Part shown: positions 25,501-36,713 of the stretch, in pieces | Layout of the letters: each line of letters begins with the position of its first letter | Numbering within the stretch: position 1 is the first letter of the stretch | NCBI GenBank assembly: GCA_965644295.1 | Contig: CBFFRP010000268.1 | Span: 1-64,000, forward strand | DNA: 64,000 nt | DNA from: Paraphysomonas bandaiensis | Taxonomy: Eukaryota; Chrysophyceae | Direction of reading: 5' to 3' | Notes under the pieces: model-generated | Database searches by the model: none | Told to the model about the DNA's origin: nothing | What the model saw: only the letters and a program-made list of their open reading frames with translations | Made by a program: the position numbers and the translations under genes

Positions 25501-25529
25501 GCCGTGATGGCACTTGTGTTCTGTGTTAA
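22503..25529 (+). CDS. PH-domain serine/threonine protein kinase (CAMK-like)
   Basis: Six exons (22503-24018, 24067-24312, 24357-24678, 24724-25037, 25089-25159, 25215-25529) join in frame to 927 residues; introns are 44-55 bases. Residues 1-440 are polar and serine-rich with no named domain. Residues about 450-590 look like a PH domain: HPFWEKKSLLRISNFLFEF, then GYACLDSAKVNIVEKNVCFR, then DVLICMDPG and a C-terminal helix. The kinase domain follows: glycine loop LGRGRYSEV, lysine in ECALKVVDKRAY, catalytic loop HRDIKLSNI, DFG in KLADFGMAGF, CVAPEIL, and a CAMK-style LCGYEPFGG and HPWLRR ending. All catalytic residues are present. PH-kinase combinations are known in oomycetes and other protists. 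The PH domain suggests recruitment to phosphoinositide membranes; this is inferred. Confidence 0.8.
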
Positions 25530-27552
25530 TTCTAGGGTTGTCTCATGAGGAAGCCAGACTACTCTGACTACGAAATGAATAATTTATGATAATCTGGATT
25601 TATTAATCCATGACATGACATACTATATATGTCATAAGTTATGTGTTTTAGTATGTTACATACATGAAATCGTTTATTCACGACGAATTATGATAATTTT
25701 TCTGCAGCGATATCGCGTGGGTTATTATGCTATATATAATAATGCGAATAATGTCGAGTTGATTCGTCTATGCTCTATGTGATAAAAACATTCTCTGTAT
25801 ACACGTAAAGAGCTTATCCCTCACACACAAGAACGGAAGTGGTTGCACAAGCAGCTTTTGTAGCGTTAAATAGTAGAATATGAGAATTTGTACTAGTATT
25901 TAGTTGCTGGTACAGGTCTAGTAGCTTGACTAGTCTTCATCTAACTACTTATCTGGTGTCGATTCTTGACGCCTACTGCTAATAATAAGACTTTCACACA
26001 GAGATTGCGTTCTACGAACTACTGTACTACAGGGTGCTTCTGCTTTACCTAATGTACAGTCAATTTATAATTTACAACTTTTTATCCAGCTCATCTGGAA
26101 ATAGGCTGTTATCATTAACAATAATGTAGTGGTGTTGGCACATCACTTTACAAATTTTTCAGTATGCATTAAATCTTATTGCCTCTAATACGTGAGGTTA
26201 GAGCTGTATTAATTTCATGTATTGTGTGAATTCATTTTGTCGTTGAATTTCCTGTACCTCATCTCATCATCGTATCTGTACACGCTTTTTCCTGTTTACT
26301 ATTTAGTACAATTGACTCTATACTTCCTATTATAATTGAAAACTCTTGTGACTACAATGTAGCAATAATATCGGAGGCTATTAAGGTGCAAGAATAAGGA
26401 AGAAGTAGCATAGGGAGTAGTATGAGATGAGACGTAACCAACAATGTTAATATGTTATTCATGGTGAGTCTCAAATATCCGAGTCGCGTCACTAATAACA
26501 TCCCAGCTAGCAATTTCCATGACTTTATGAAGGTTAAATTTAGCACAATGAAAGAATGAAGGGTTTACAGACTTTCGTTAGGATCATATTCACGTCGATA
26601 TATATATACTCTATTCTTCTACTACTGAATGACCTTACCTGATCAATGTTGCATTGACTAGACCTCCTCGTAATGGGTAGCTATAGACGAGCATAATTGG
26701 TTATTCAGCTTTTTACTAAAAGTTGCCTAGTTCGAAACATTTATTATTTTGACGAAACCAAGTCAATTTCAATAGTATTGACTAAGTTCAAAAAATATCT
26801 CTGCAGTAATGGTGGTGATATGCTATAGAATAGTTTTCTTAATGTATATCTGAAGCATCGTAATAATTATTTCTCGCCCAACTACAGACATTGCAACTAA
26901 AATAACTCTTCAAATTCGAAATATTTTACTGATTGCAATGTATGTCTTCGTAGATATGAAACCAGAAAGTGTTCCATGTAATGTATTTCGTATATCCATG
27001 TTGAGATTTGAGTGTTTTCAACTATCTCTAAGAGTATTTACCTTTGAAGGAATAGCTACACGGGATGGAGTTCCAGTGGGATTAAGTCCTGTAGAACATA
27101 TGATGTAGTTGACACATGCCTTTGTCAGGACACCCTCTATCATAAGCAGTACTTGCATCTCTAGTTCAATAGATTACCAGTCAACTTATGTCTGGTCATG
27201 ACCCCTCATATCATCATATTCTTATGGTTTCTATGCGTATGAGTTATATGCATATGATGCAGCAGAGAGACAGCACGCTTAAAGCCTGTGTGTATTCTAG
27301 AGTATCGAGGTTGGGTTTCTATGACCTCTTCCTCTTCATTTGAAGGGTGGTACAAACCATTTTGGAGTGTCTGTGTGTGGATGTGTGTCGTTTATATCAC
27401 TCATAGCAGTGCTCAGTATGAGCATGCAGAAGATACATACACAACCATCGTAACATAAAGTAGCAGAACTAGCAGACATTTACTTTCAGTCCAAACCTAC
27501 TCCTGCAGCGTATAGCAGTATACATATACAGTGTACAGTACATACATACGTA
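25530..27552. other. AT-rich intergenic region with a dispersed repeat fragment
   Basis: 2 kb without a recognisable gene. At 25971-25998 it has GCCTACTGCTAATAATAAGA followed by CTTTCAC, a motif that recurs near 30.3, 30.5 and 32.8 kb and marks a degenerate repeat family. The rest is AT-rich, with no RNA gene seen. Confidence 0.45.
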
Positions 27553-28026
27553 CGTACATACATACATACATACATACATACATACAGACACACATACATA
27601 CATATATGCATACATACATACATACATACATACATACATACATACATACATACATACATACATACATACATACATACATACATACATACATACATACATA
27701 CATACATACATACATACATACATACATACATACATACATACATACATACATACATACATACATACATACATACATACATACATACATACATACATACATA
27801 CATACATACATACATACATACATACATACATACGTACATACATACATACATACATACATACATACATACATACATACATACATACATACATACATACATA
27901 CATACATACATACATACATACATACATACATACATACATACATACATACATACATACATACATACATACATACATACATACATACATACATACATACATA
28001 CATACATACATACATACATACATACA
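27553..28026. repeat. (ACAT)n microsatellite, about 118 copies
   Basis: A tetranucleotide array of about 470 bases, the longest of three in the window, with a few point changes (near 27585-27610 and 27832). On the opposite strand it reads TATG, as do the other arrays. It ends about 240 bases upstream of the kinase start codon at 28267. Confidence 0.97.
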
Positions 28027-28266
28027 TTGCGAATTCTGAAGCCACTTCTTGTTCACCAATACTTCTTCATCCCCTCACTGGTTGTAGTAGTTAATCCCAT
28101 CGTGAACTTCGGAGGAAGTGTAATATTATGTACCTAACAACTGCCTATTAGTGAGCAGTGTGTATATATACTGGAGACTATCAGTGATTAAGTATGTATA
28201 GTACTATATAACTATAAGTCACAGTGTACATCTGGTTATATATATAACTAGAGAACTAGAGGTGAT

Positions 28267-29855
28267 ATGGGTGGTGCTGTATCTAATTCCTCATATATAC
28301 ATGCGGGAAATGATGTCAGTAAAACAGATTTCACCTTCCATCAGTCTATTGGTAAAGGACAATTCGCTCAAGTGTTTCTTGTCAGTCATCGTCACAATAA
28401 TGAACTCTTTGCTGCTAAAGAAATAAGCCTCAAACAGATATGGGAAAATGACGTGAAATCTGAAGTACTTCTCAATGAAACAACTGCGCTTATACGCCTT
28501 AATGGACATCCATTTATATCAGAATTGGCGTATTCGTTTGTGGATGGATATTCCTATTATCTTGTTATTGCGTTACTGAATGGAGGGTCTATACGAGACC
28601 ACTTGTGTGATGATAGAGTGTTTACTGAAAGAAGTGCTTCATATATTATTGCATGTGTAGCATCTGCTGTGGAGTATATACATAGCAAGCGGATTCTTCA
28701 CCGTAAGTTTATACGATGATCTGTGAACGATATAATCCTTGTGCAGGTGATATTAAACCTGATAACATTGTTTTGGATGACCGCGGTTACCCTCACTTGG
28801 TTGACTTTGGAATATGCTATATTGAACCTCCTGGAAGGGTGTTCCGCAAGAGTGGTGGCGCTTGTCCTGGTCTTACTTGTACATGTACAAGTGGGACGCA
28901 GGACTATTCCGCCCCGGAAATTTATACACCCACGCATGCACATGGCACAGAGGCAGATTATTGGGCTCTGGGAGTCACGATGTACGAAATGATATTCTGC
29001 TCTCGGCCCTTCTATAAACGAGTCCCTCCAGAGTTTGTGAAGTATGCAGAAAAAATCCGGTGTCAGAAGAAGGACTGGAAACACTCTAGTTGCGGGCCCT
29101 GTGCGTCTGAGTCATCCAAATCCAATCTGACAAATGTTATCTCTGCCAGCTATGACAGCGAGTCAGTGAGCGGTCATTTCTCACGTGCTTCTTCTACAGG
29201 TGTAAGATCTTGGAGTTATAAGCTCACTGATCATTCCTCCTCGAATAGTGTGCGCTACCAAGAGTCAACTCCAGTGGAAATATTTCGATCAGAAGATGAT
29301 GAGAGTGAGGAGCACGACACTCCGTTGTCTTCCACATTTAGCAGTAGTCGGAGCTTTTGTGTTCCTCCTTTGCAACATTGTACCTCATTACCAGAGATAG
29401 GAGAAAATTATAGCTCTCTTCCGTCGAACCTTAGGGTTCGTATCCCGCTCTACACTGCGTGTGGTGAGCGCGTGACAAACTCTTGTTCCGACCTTATTCA
29501 GAGTCTACTTGATCCTAACGCAGAAAGAAGACCAGGTGGGCGTAATTGCACTGCGGGCAATATACTCGAGCATCTTTGGTTTGAAGAACACTCTGTTTCT
29601 CCAATAGTTTCCCTCGAGGAAAAGGTACTTCCATTACCCTTCTGTCCCCCAGAGACAGCGTTACGCCTATGCACAATCAATAAAGCAAGTGAGGTAACCC
29701 CGGACGCAGATAGACCCGCCCCTGCAACTAGCTGGATATCTAAGCTGCGCTCGAGTAGGCCGCGAGATCGCAGACTTGAAGCCGTTCATAAGGAGTTAGG
29801 AAACTGCTCGTACGTATCCGTCAAGTATAGAAGCCCTGTCCCGGGAACATATTGA
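28267..29855 (+). CDS. YANK/STK32-like AGC protein kinase with a long insert
   Basis: Two exons (28267-28702, 28747-29855) join in frame to 514 residues. The intron falls inside the catalytic-loop codon for arginine in HRDIKPDNI. The N-terminus MGGAVSNS fits an N-myristoylation site (Gly2, Ser6), as in the YANK kinases. Kinase marks: IGKGQFAQV, lysine in LFAAKEISL, HPFISELAYSFVD, LVDFGICYI (DFG), DYSAPEIYT and the ADYWALGVTMYEM block. The C-lobe is interrupted after YAEKIRCQKKDWK by about 150 serine-rich residues before SDLIQSLLDPNAERRPGGR. A polar tail follows. The activation segment is also extended, with CPGLTCTCTSG. Its role is likely membrane-linked signalling. Subfamily assignment is from the N-terminus and loop pattern and is moderately sure. 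Confidence 0.75.
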
Positions 29856-31584
29856 TGCGCTCAGATGAAGAAAAGGATGTATGTTTTAAAGTGTTGTACT
29901 ATATTTTACTTTGCAAGAGAAGTATTGCCCGTAGGATTTTTTATTTTCAGGGGTGTGTACTTCTGGAAGTATTTGTGCATATATTACGTGTACCGGGCGC
30001 ATGACTGTTTGTGTATTTCCCAATAGCCCATTGTCAACCAGCCGCAGAAATTCTACTGAATACTAATTTCTGTGTGTTGGTGTTATATCCACTTGATGTC
30101 ATTTCTAAATTTTCGTACTGTTGTATAAGAATGACGGTACTGGTGCGTGGAATTGCTACATTTTTGTTACTATTGCTTGTTTAATGTATTGCCATTTCAC
30201 TAGCATGGACATTCTAAACTTATAATACATATACTTTGTATTTAAATTTAAAAAATAATTTTATTGAGTGAGTGTTAAATTGATACATTAGTTCTGACTC
30301 TTACACGCCTAATGCTAGTAATCAGACATTCACTACTAGGATATCAGAGTTAAGCACAGGCTCTTAACTCTTAAGCAACGCCAAATAGGGCTGCGCATCA
30401 ATTAATTGACGCAAGCTGTAGTCAATTATAATTACAATTTACAATTACTACTTGCCGTTTTAATTTCAATTATTGAAATTAAATACAATTATTATTTAGT
30501 ACTCATCTACATTATAGTAGACGCTAATAATAATAAATAATAAGACATTCACTAATATTTCAAGTATTATTTGCTGTACCCATTTCAATAATTGATATTT
30601 CTATAAGTAACAATTAATTGGTACTCGAAACCAGTTATCAGAAGCAACCATCAACATAATATTAATAAATTGAGTTTTGTAAATGGACTTCCAAGTGCAT
30701 GGTCATAGTGCAAGCTCGCTGGTACGCCACCTATAACACCGAGACTTTGCGCTGACTCTACCACCCCCCTACCCGTGTACCAACGTAGACTACGCGGGAT
30801 TTCTCATAGCTGATTACTACGTGGGATTTCTCATAGTTGTGCACCAAATTTCAAATTCTCTGTCGAAAACCCCTCGATATAATCTCTTCACACATTAGCG
30901 AGTATATTGAGCACTAATTCCTTCGTCATGTTCGTTGTTTTCTTGTATTTAACCACAACACTGTGTTGCTATCCACCCCCCTGAAGATAACCTCCTTATA
31001 TCTGCATACAGCGGTGGATCTGCTGAAAGTTGGAATGTTTCTGGTACATAGTTGAGTGGGAATGAATGTTTTATCCAGCGATCAGCTGATGTGATCTGTC
31101 TGTGTATATAATCTGCAGTGTGTGTTAAGGCTGTCTGTGGAAATATGTCGATCCAGCAAAAAATCTAGGCTTTTTAGATGCATGCTGTTTTTCGATGACC
31201 AATATATTCCACAAATAACGAAAAAAGGTCGATTTTTTGCTCAACATATTGTACCACGTCGTACAGTACATGGCATATAAGTCCTCTGTGTCCTCTGTAC
31301 TGCTGTACTGGTGTGCTGCTGTTCACGCTGCACTGCACCCCAAGACACATTCATATCTAGATATACAGTAGATAGAGCCGCCACCACGGATCATACCACC
31401 CCCACCTCCTGGAACACACTACATCGCTCTGTACGACAGCAATTGTTTCATCCCTCACTGCTCTCTCTAGTATCCCACTCCCACTGCCACTGCCACTGTA
31501 TAGTATCCTTCATATATAACTCATCATACCATATCACCACACATAACTATATCTAGTAGTGTTTCATATTGCAAAGCCCTTGTC
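29856..31584. other. Intergenic region with degenerate repeats
   Basis: 1.7 kb. It holds two fragments of the dispersed repeat at 30306-30335 and 30518-30555, palindromic AATTATAATT-type DNA around 30410-30490, and a 27-bp tandem duplication of ACTACGCGGGATTTCTCATA at about 30789-30841. No coding exon or RNA gene was seen. Confidence 0.5.
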
Positions 31585-32649
31585 ATGGAGGTATTTAAAG
31601 TGAATGAATTGGAGTTTTCTCCCTATGGTTATGAGCCCTTATTACATTATGAATTAGCAGTATGTGATGATAACAACTTTAAGATTTATTTCCTTCCTGT
31701 TTCTGTTCTCCTTCATGCTGAAAAAATACCCCGACATGAAGATGTTCTCAATGAACTCAAGTGTTATTCTGTTACCGAGTTACGTAACTGTGATGTTAGT
31801 CAAAGGTCTGTTTTTATTTCCCATCGATGGGTTGGAAATTCACCAGATGATGAGGAAAACTCGCAGTTTCATTATATAAAGAAAGCTCTTCAGAGAATCG
31901 ACAAGTGCGAGCTCATGTATGTATGGATTGACTACAGTTGCATGAAGCAGGACACTCCCGATCTACCAACTATCCGCCGGCTGAACTATATTCTTAGTTT
32001 TGCTCAATTTTTTATGATTGTCCTACCGGAAGGAGACCCCGAAGGTGTCAACTATACTAAACGCGTGTGGTGTATCTACGAATGGCTTGCAGTGCTTCAT
32101 TTCAAACGTACTTTTATCCTTCCCTCGATGGAGTTCTCTCGAAAGATACTGCAGCATACTTTGTCCTCACTCGTTGGCGTTTTGGAGGAAGGGGTGCTTA
32201 ACTGGATGGATGTGGTGAGGGTACAGTGTGGGTCGCGTCTGGAGTACTTGACCCAATTTATGTCGAATGTGGCACCAGGTGGTGTACTCTCAAAGGAGAA
32301 GTTCGTTGCAACATTGCAAGCGTACAAGGAGGAAGACAAGGAGTATGTGCATGAAAATTTGAGCAAATTATTCAATTTACTCGATTTATTGTTTTTATAT
32401 GTGGTGGGGAGTGGAAAGTTGGGATTGTTTGTGTTGGCTGTAAGCGACTACGAGGAGGGGCAGATCTCTATCCCTCATCTGCAGGAACTTAGTGAAGGGA
32501 ATGCGAGCAACATGGGAATATATAATGATCATGGACAAAAACATGATCTTGGTCAAGAACAAGGACAGGGAACCAATGGCGATACCTCTGATTCCTCCCT
32601 AGGACGTTTAGAGAATTGGAGAGAAATCGACAGCGATGGTAGCCTGTAG
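31585..32649 (+). CDS. SHRW/WIDY-motif protein, possibly TIR-like
   Basis: A single-exon, 354-residue protein with no membrane helix. Residues about 70-200 carry a recognisable pattern: VFISHRWVGNSPDDEENSQF, then YVWIDYSCMKQDTPD, then FFMIVLPEGDPEG and RVWCIYEWLAV. These motifs (SHRW, WIDY with a following Q-D, and R-WC-E) recur in proteins of many algae, oomycetes and bacteria. They follow the beta-strand order of the TIR/SEFIR-type fold. No catalytic glutamate for NADase activity can be assigned by eye. The C-terminal 150 residues have no family I know; the end is glutamine/glycine-rich and acidic. Function unknown. The motif pattern is seen; the TIR relation is inference. The gene stands alone, with a repeat-rich flank on each side. 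Confidence 0.6.
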   Translation: MEVFKVNELEFSPYGYEPLLHYELAVCDDNNFKIYFLPVSVLLHAEKIPRHEDVLNELKCYSVTELRNCDVSQRSVFISHRWVGNSPDDEENSQFHYIKKALQRIDKCELMYVWIDYSCMKQDTPDLPTIRRLNYILSFAQFFMIVLPEGDPEGVNYTKRVWCIYEWLAVLHFKRTFILPSMEFSRKILQHTLSSLVGVLEEGVLNWMDVVRVQCGSRLEYLTQFMSNVAPGGVLSKEKFVATLQAYKEEDKEYVHENLSKLFNLLDLLFLYVVGSGKLGLFVLAVSDYEEGQISIPHLQELSEGNASNMGIYNDHGQKHDLGQEQGQGTNGDTSDSSLGRLENWREIDSDGSL

Positions 32650-33719
32650 TGGTATTAGTTGTGTTAGACCTCATTACTAACAGTACTGCATGACTAGAAT
32701 TAGAGGGGACGATTTTTAAACCACCTAAGTCTGCCCAGGCTTACTACTATAGTTAACAGTTAGTGTGTTATTAACCGTTAATACTAGTGTGAAATGTCTT
32801 ATTATTTAGCAGTAGGCATATAAGTGTTAAAACTAAACAGAGATCTATCTAGTAGTGTATACTAATATCCTACTATTTAGCGCTACAGAAGCTGCTTGTG
32901 CGTCGCCGCAAGCACCAAGGTGCGACCAGTTCCGTTCTTAATGTTGATTGTGAGTTTGTCCTAGGACTCACTGGCGCGTGTTATCAGCGGGTCTCCCTTG
33001 GGATGAGATTCCACCAGGCTCTGAGGTACAGGGTGCTGTATTAAGGTCCTGAGTGTACCGAGTGCTAGATGTGTGTGCTGAGAAGTGGGTGGTGAGGTGG
33101 AATGTGGCGTTGTCTCAGTGCACCGTTCGGGCCTCAGGCATAGGTAGAGTTGCCGGAGACGGCGTCGTTGTCGAGGGCCTGAAGGTGATATGTTCATGTG
33201 TTTATGAGTGCTGGGGTTCGTGTGTACGGTGCAATCACGTCCACTTGTAGTTTGGTCTATAGTCTACAATCTCTGGACTTAAATATCAACAGTTTAGAGA
33301 TTATTTCATTAAGTCAGTTTGCTATATATCATCTTCTTTTATATAGTTGATATAGACACTAATACTAGCTACTTAGGTTGTAGCATATATACATATATAT
33401 ATACTTGGACGTAGCTCTATTTACAATCTTACAATCATACTGATGACTTAGCAGATTCGTATCTACTGTATTTCTAGGTCAAAGATATTTTAGTTAGGGT
33501 TGCCATTACGAGATATATCTCTGTTGAGGTGTATCTAGTATCTACATATACATAGAAGAATTACTAAACTGGTGTATACCCTTTTTGGGGTATATATACC
33601 ACCAAATATATTTAGATATAAAACCTAGTAAATTACTTTGTCTGCTGGAACACATATATATGTTTCTCTAAAAGATAGACCTGTAGAATACGTTAAATAT
33701 AATGTGATAAAACTACAAT
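32650..33719. other. Intergenic region with a GC-richer island
   Basis: The inverted copy of the dispersed repeat is at 32787-32816. From about 32880 to 33250 the DNA becomes clearly GC-richer than its surroundings, with a GCTTG/CAAGC hairpin near 32893-32915. An open frame there (33053-33250) has no recognisable product. The rest is AT-rich. Confidence 0.45.
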
Positions 33720-34530
33720 ACGCAGTCAAAAAAAAATACTATAGTATATAGTATATATTATAGCTATAACTGTAACATTGAAGTATCATGATGATTCAAG
33801 AAGATACGGAAGTAGATTAGTGGCTGATATGAAGGAAAGATAAAATTATGTTGTTGATATTATTATATATATTTACATATATATATAATAAGCATACACA
33901 ATTGTGTACGCAACAATAATCATATCTACCTAATAGTGTAACCACTTTAAACTTCTTTCTTAATCTAAGAGTTAAGAAAATGTCCAAACGACATTATGGT
34001 AGTGAATGGATAGTGCCGATGTACAAAGCTTTGATGAGAACAACGTCTAACAATGACTTCGAGACGTTCCTTATGCGAAAGGAACAGAATGAAGTTGCGC
34101 TGGAAAAGCCACCAAATAGGAGGAGGTTTTCGGGACAAGATTGAGACTGAATTCTACAAGCAAGCCGAAAGAGAGTACTGGAAAAATCCAATGCTATCGC
34201 TTATTTATACTGTAGAGAGAGGCAGTAAAACGATCTCCAAAGGCCCTTCAGAAGTTCCATCTGCAGCACAAAAATGTTCAGAGCAGCGGAAGGAAGAGTC
34301 AGTGCGCGCATGATGACGATTGATACACTCATTATTATTATTGAGACATTCAGAACTTGCTTTCAAGGAGAGCAACAGAATAAGATCGGCGACCTCCTAA
34401 CCCAATGCGTGTTGTTCGAAATTATGGTAAACTTGCTGCTGCTGAGTATGTAGCTATTAGATTTGAATTACTGCTCCGAGAACTTCAAGCGTTGAATAAA
34501 ATGATCACTCGACTTATAAGGAAGAAATAT
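33720..34530 (+). pseudogene. Decayed Copia-type LTR and gag relic
   Basis: Related to the intact element at 40.8 kb. Around 33880-33980 it follows the end of that LTR (ACAATT, then ATCTA..TAGT..AAC, then TTAATCT before the ATG at 33980). A weak match may extend left to about 33720. The gag match is clear: GACTTCGAGACGTTCCTTATG at about 34052-34072 lies one base from the intact copy, and GAGCAACAGAATAAGATCGG with GACCTCCTAACCCAAT follows near 34367-34405. Stops and frame changes abound. The similarity fades by about 34530, so only the 5' part of the element remains. Confidence 0.75.
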
Positions 34531-34859
34531 AGAATATCTAATAATATTGATTGGTAGTTGAGATGATATAAATCTAGCGATTGACACCGATTACTATTCT
34601 ACCAAGTTATAATAGAGTATAGAGTGATATCAACGTTCAGTTACTTAAGTTATTTTACTTTCCTAATTCGAATCTTGATACATCTTTAGGTGGTGGACAA
34701 CGTAGTATATTTTTGTTCAAGCTGTAACCGAAGCTCCTTTAAGATAAATTACGAATATGGTATATGAGGAACAACGTAAGTGGCCATAAATTAGATGTTA
34801 ATTATATTAAGCAACACTATCCAGTTTAGAGTGCAGTCTAGTCGGCTAACATGCTATTC
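34531..34859. other. Intergenic stretch, nothing recognised
   Basis: AT-rich DNA between the Copia relic and the 3' end of the RRP15 gene. It may include further, unrecognisable retrotransposon remains. Confidence 0.35.
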
Positions 34860-36085
34860 CTATTTGCGACCCTTCCTTGAAGATCCTTTCTTGCCCTGAC
34901 GCTTTGCAGTTTTTTGCTTCTTATTCGAAGAGTCATTGCCTTCACTTTTTCGCTTTCCGGAGTCATTAAATGGATCTTCCAACTGCGACATAGATTAGCA
35001 CATGAAACAATGCGACTCGAAAAGAATGCAAATTACAGCTGAGAAATATATTCCAAGTGTTACCTCATTTTCGCTGCCATTATTGGATTCTTCATCACTC
35101 TCATCCTGATCCCAGTCCTAAAAAGTATAAGAGCATATATGCATGTCATAATATCCGCACAATACAGTATGTTCAAGTGTAATGATCATTACATAGTGAC
35201 GAGCCAATGACACACACCTTCAAAGCAAGCTTTTTGTCTGTGAGGTAATCATCCTTGAGCGCTGCCCAAGAGGATGATTTTGCTTCTGTCGTAGTTTTGT
35301 CATCTCTGCTATCTTCAGTTTCCCCAGACTGCTGATTACCACCATTCTTATTGCTAGTTGTGTCGGCTTTAAGAAGAGATAAAAAGTTCGATCGAGAGAG
35401 CTCCATCACATCCTTTGTTTTGGATTTCTTCGCCGTAGGGTTACTACTGACTGTAAAAATAAGACGTTGTATCAGCGGTACTATGTCCAGCGCAATTGAT
35501 GGCCAAACTTACATTCATCTTGCTTCTCACTCTCCTGTCTTTTAGACTTTGTAATCGCATTGAAAAGGGCCACAACTGAACAAATCGTAAATACAGTGAA
35601 TATTAGAACAGTATGAATATACATAAATTCAAGTAGCAGAGAGCCACAGTACACACCGTACCTCCTCTAGTTGCCACCTTACGCAGTTGTCTCTCGTAGT
35701 CAGCCGTCGAAACGTCAGGAATAACAATATGTTTTTCACGAGCAAGTTTACGCTGGGCACGTAATCGTTTTAATCTATCTCTATCAGCAAACTCCTCTTC
35801 TAATTCCTTCATAATAGCTGTCTTTCTCTTAGCCAACACAGGTATCTGTATACATACACATACATACACTCAAACCATATGAATAAACCCGTAGAATAAT
35901 ACCTTCTTTCCAGGTACTTGTTGATGAAGTATCTTCGCCATCATATCCGCCATACCATCCATCCCTCCTGTAGTCATCGAGCTATCATCTTGATTCTCCT
36001 CATCTACACTGGAATCATCACTATCACTCTGTTCCTCATAACTCTCCTCCACATCTGCTAAATTAGCTGCATCATGAATATCCAT
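34860..36085 (-). CDS. RRP15: RRP15-like ribosomal RNA processing protein
   Basis: Six minus-strand exons (36085-35903, 35845-35662, 35575-35513, 35450-35218, 35117-35064, 34982-34860) join in frame to 279 residues. RRP15 is a nucleolar factor of the pre-60S ribosomal particle. The family order is visible: an acidic N-terminus, MADMMAKILHQQVPGKK, IPVLAKRKTAIMKELEEE, a basic helix (RLRAQRKLAREK), the conserved YERQLRKVATRGVVALFNAI, then SRSNFLSLLKAD, SWAALKDDYLTDKK and ALKDWDQDESDEE, and a lysine-rich C-terminus that fits a nucleolar signal. Length fits the family. It is divergent from the CCDC177-like gene, with 628 bases between the start codons. Confidence 0.9.
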
Positions 36086-36713
36086 ATTACTTATAACAAT
36101 ATATGATATAACTATATACTCGAGTTCAATTGATTGTATAGTCCTGCTGTGTGTGGTTTCTTAAGTGGTTGCTATGGATGTGTGTATGTATGTATATGGA
36201 GTGAACGGGTGGGTTGGTTCATATGCCGTACATACAGTACATGATATATAGCAGTGGTATACGTATATAGAGACTGTGTAGTGCTTTTTGGCCATAGCTT
36301 TGTATACTGTAGTTTCTACTGTATATTATGATGATCTTCAGGTCCATCAATCGAAATATACGGAGGTAGGACGGATGCAGGTAGCCCGGTTGTATATCCG
36401 TATCAGACAATCCACATGTAGCCCGTACATTCTATGACATATATGGACATCTAGTTTATGTAGCCCGTTCAATTTCCTTCCGGGAGAGGAGGTGATTTTG
36501 CGAAACGGAAACTCTGTACATATACATACATACACATACATACAGACACATACATACATACATGCATGTACATGTACATGTTGTTAGATATGAGACCACA
36601 CTGTCTTAACAATACCATCGAGACCATCCTATGAACAGGGTCTGTGTGTGATATATTAGTAGATAATCTTAGTATAACATCGTGTATCATTACTGTAATC
36701 ATACTATAGTCCC
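36086..36713. promoter_or_regulatory. Divergent promoter region with TATG tracts
   Basis: This gap separates the divergent starts of RRP15 (36085) and the CCDC177-like gene (36714). TATG/ACAT-type tracts lie at about 36183-36198 and 36519-36563. No protein or RNA gene is supported inside. Confidence 0.45.

Noticed and set aside
33053-33250. 65-codon open frame in the GC-richer island as a gene
   Set aside because: No similarity, no splice context and the length is within chance for GC-richer DNA.
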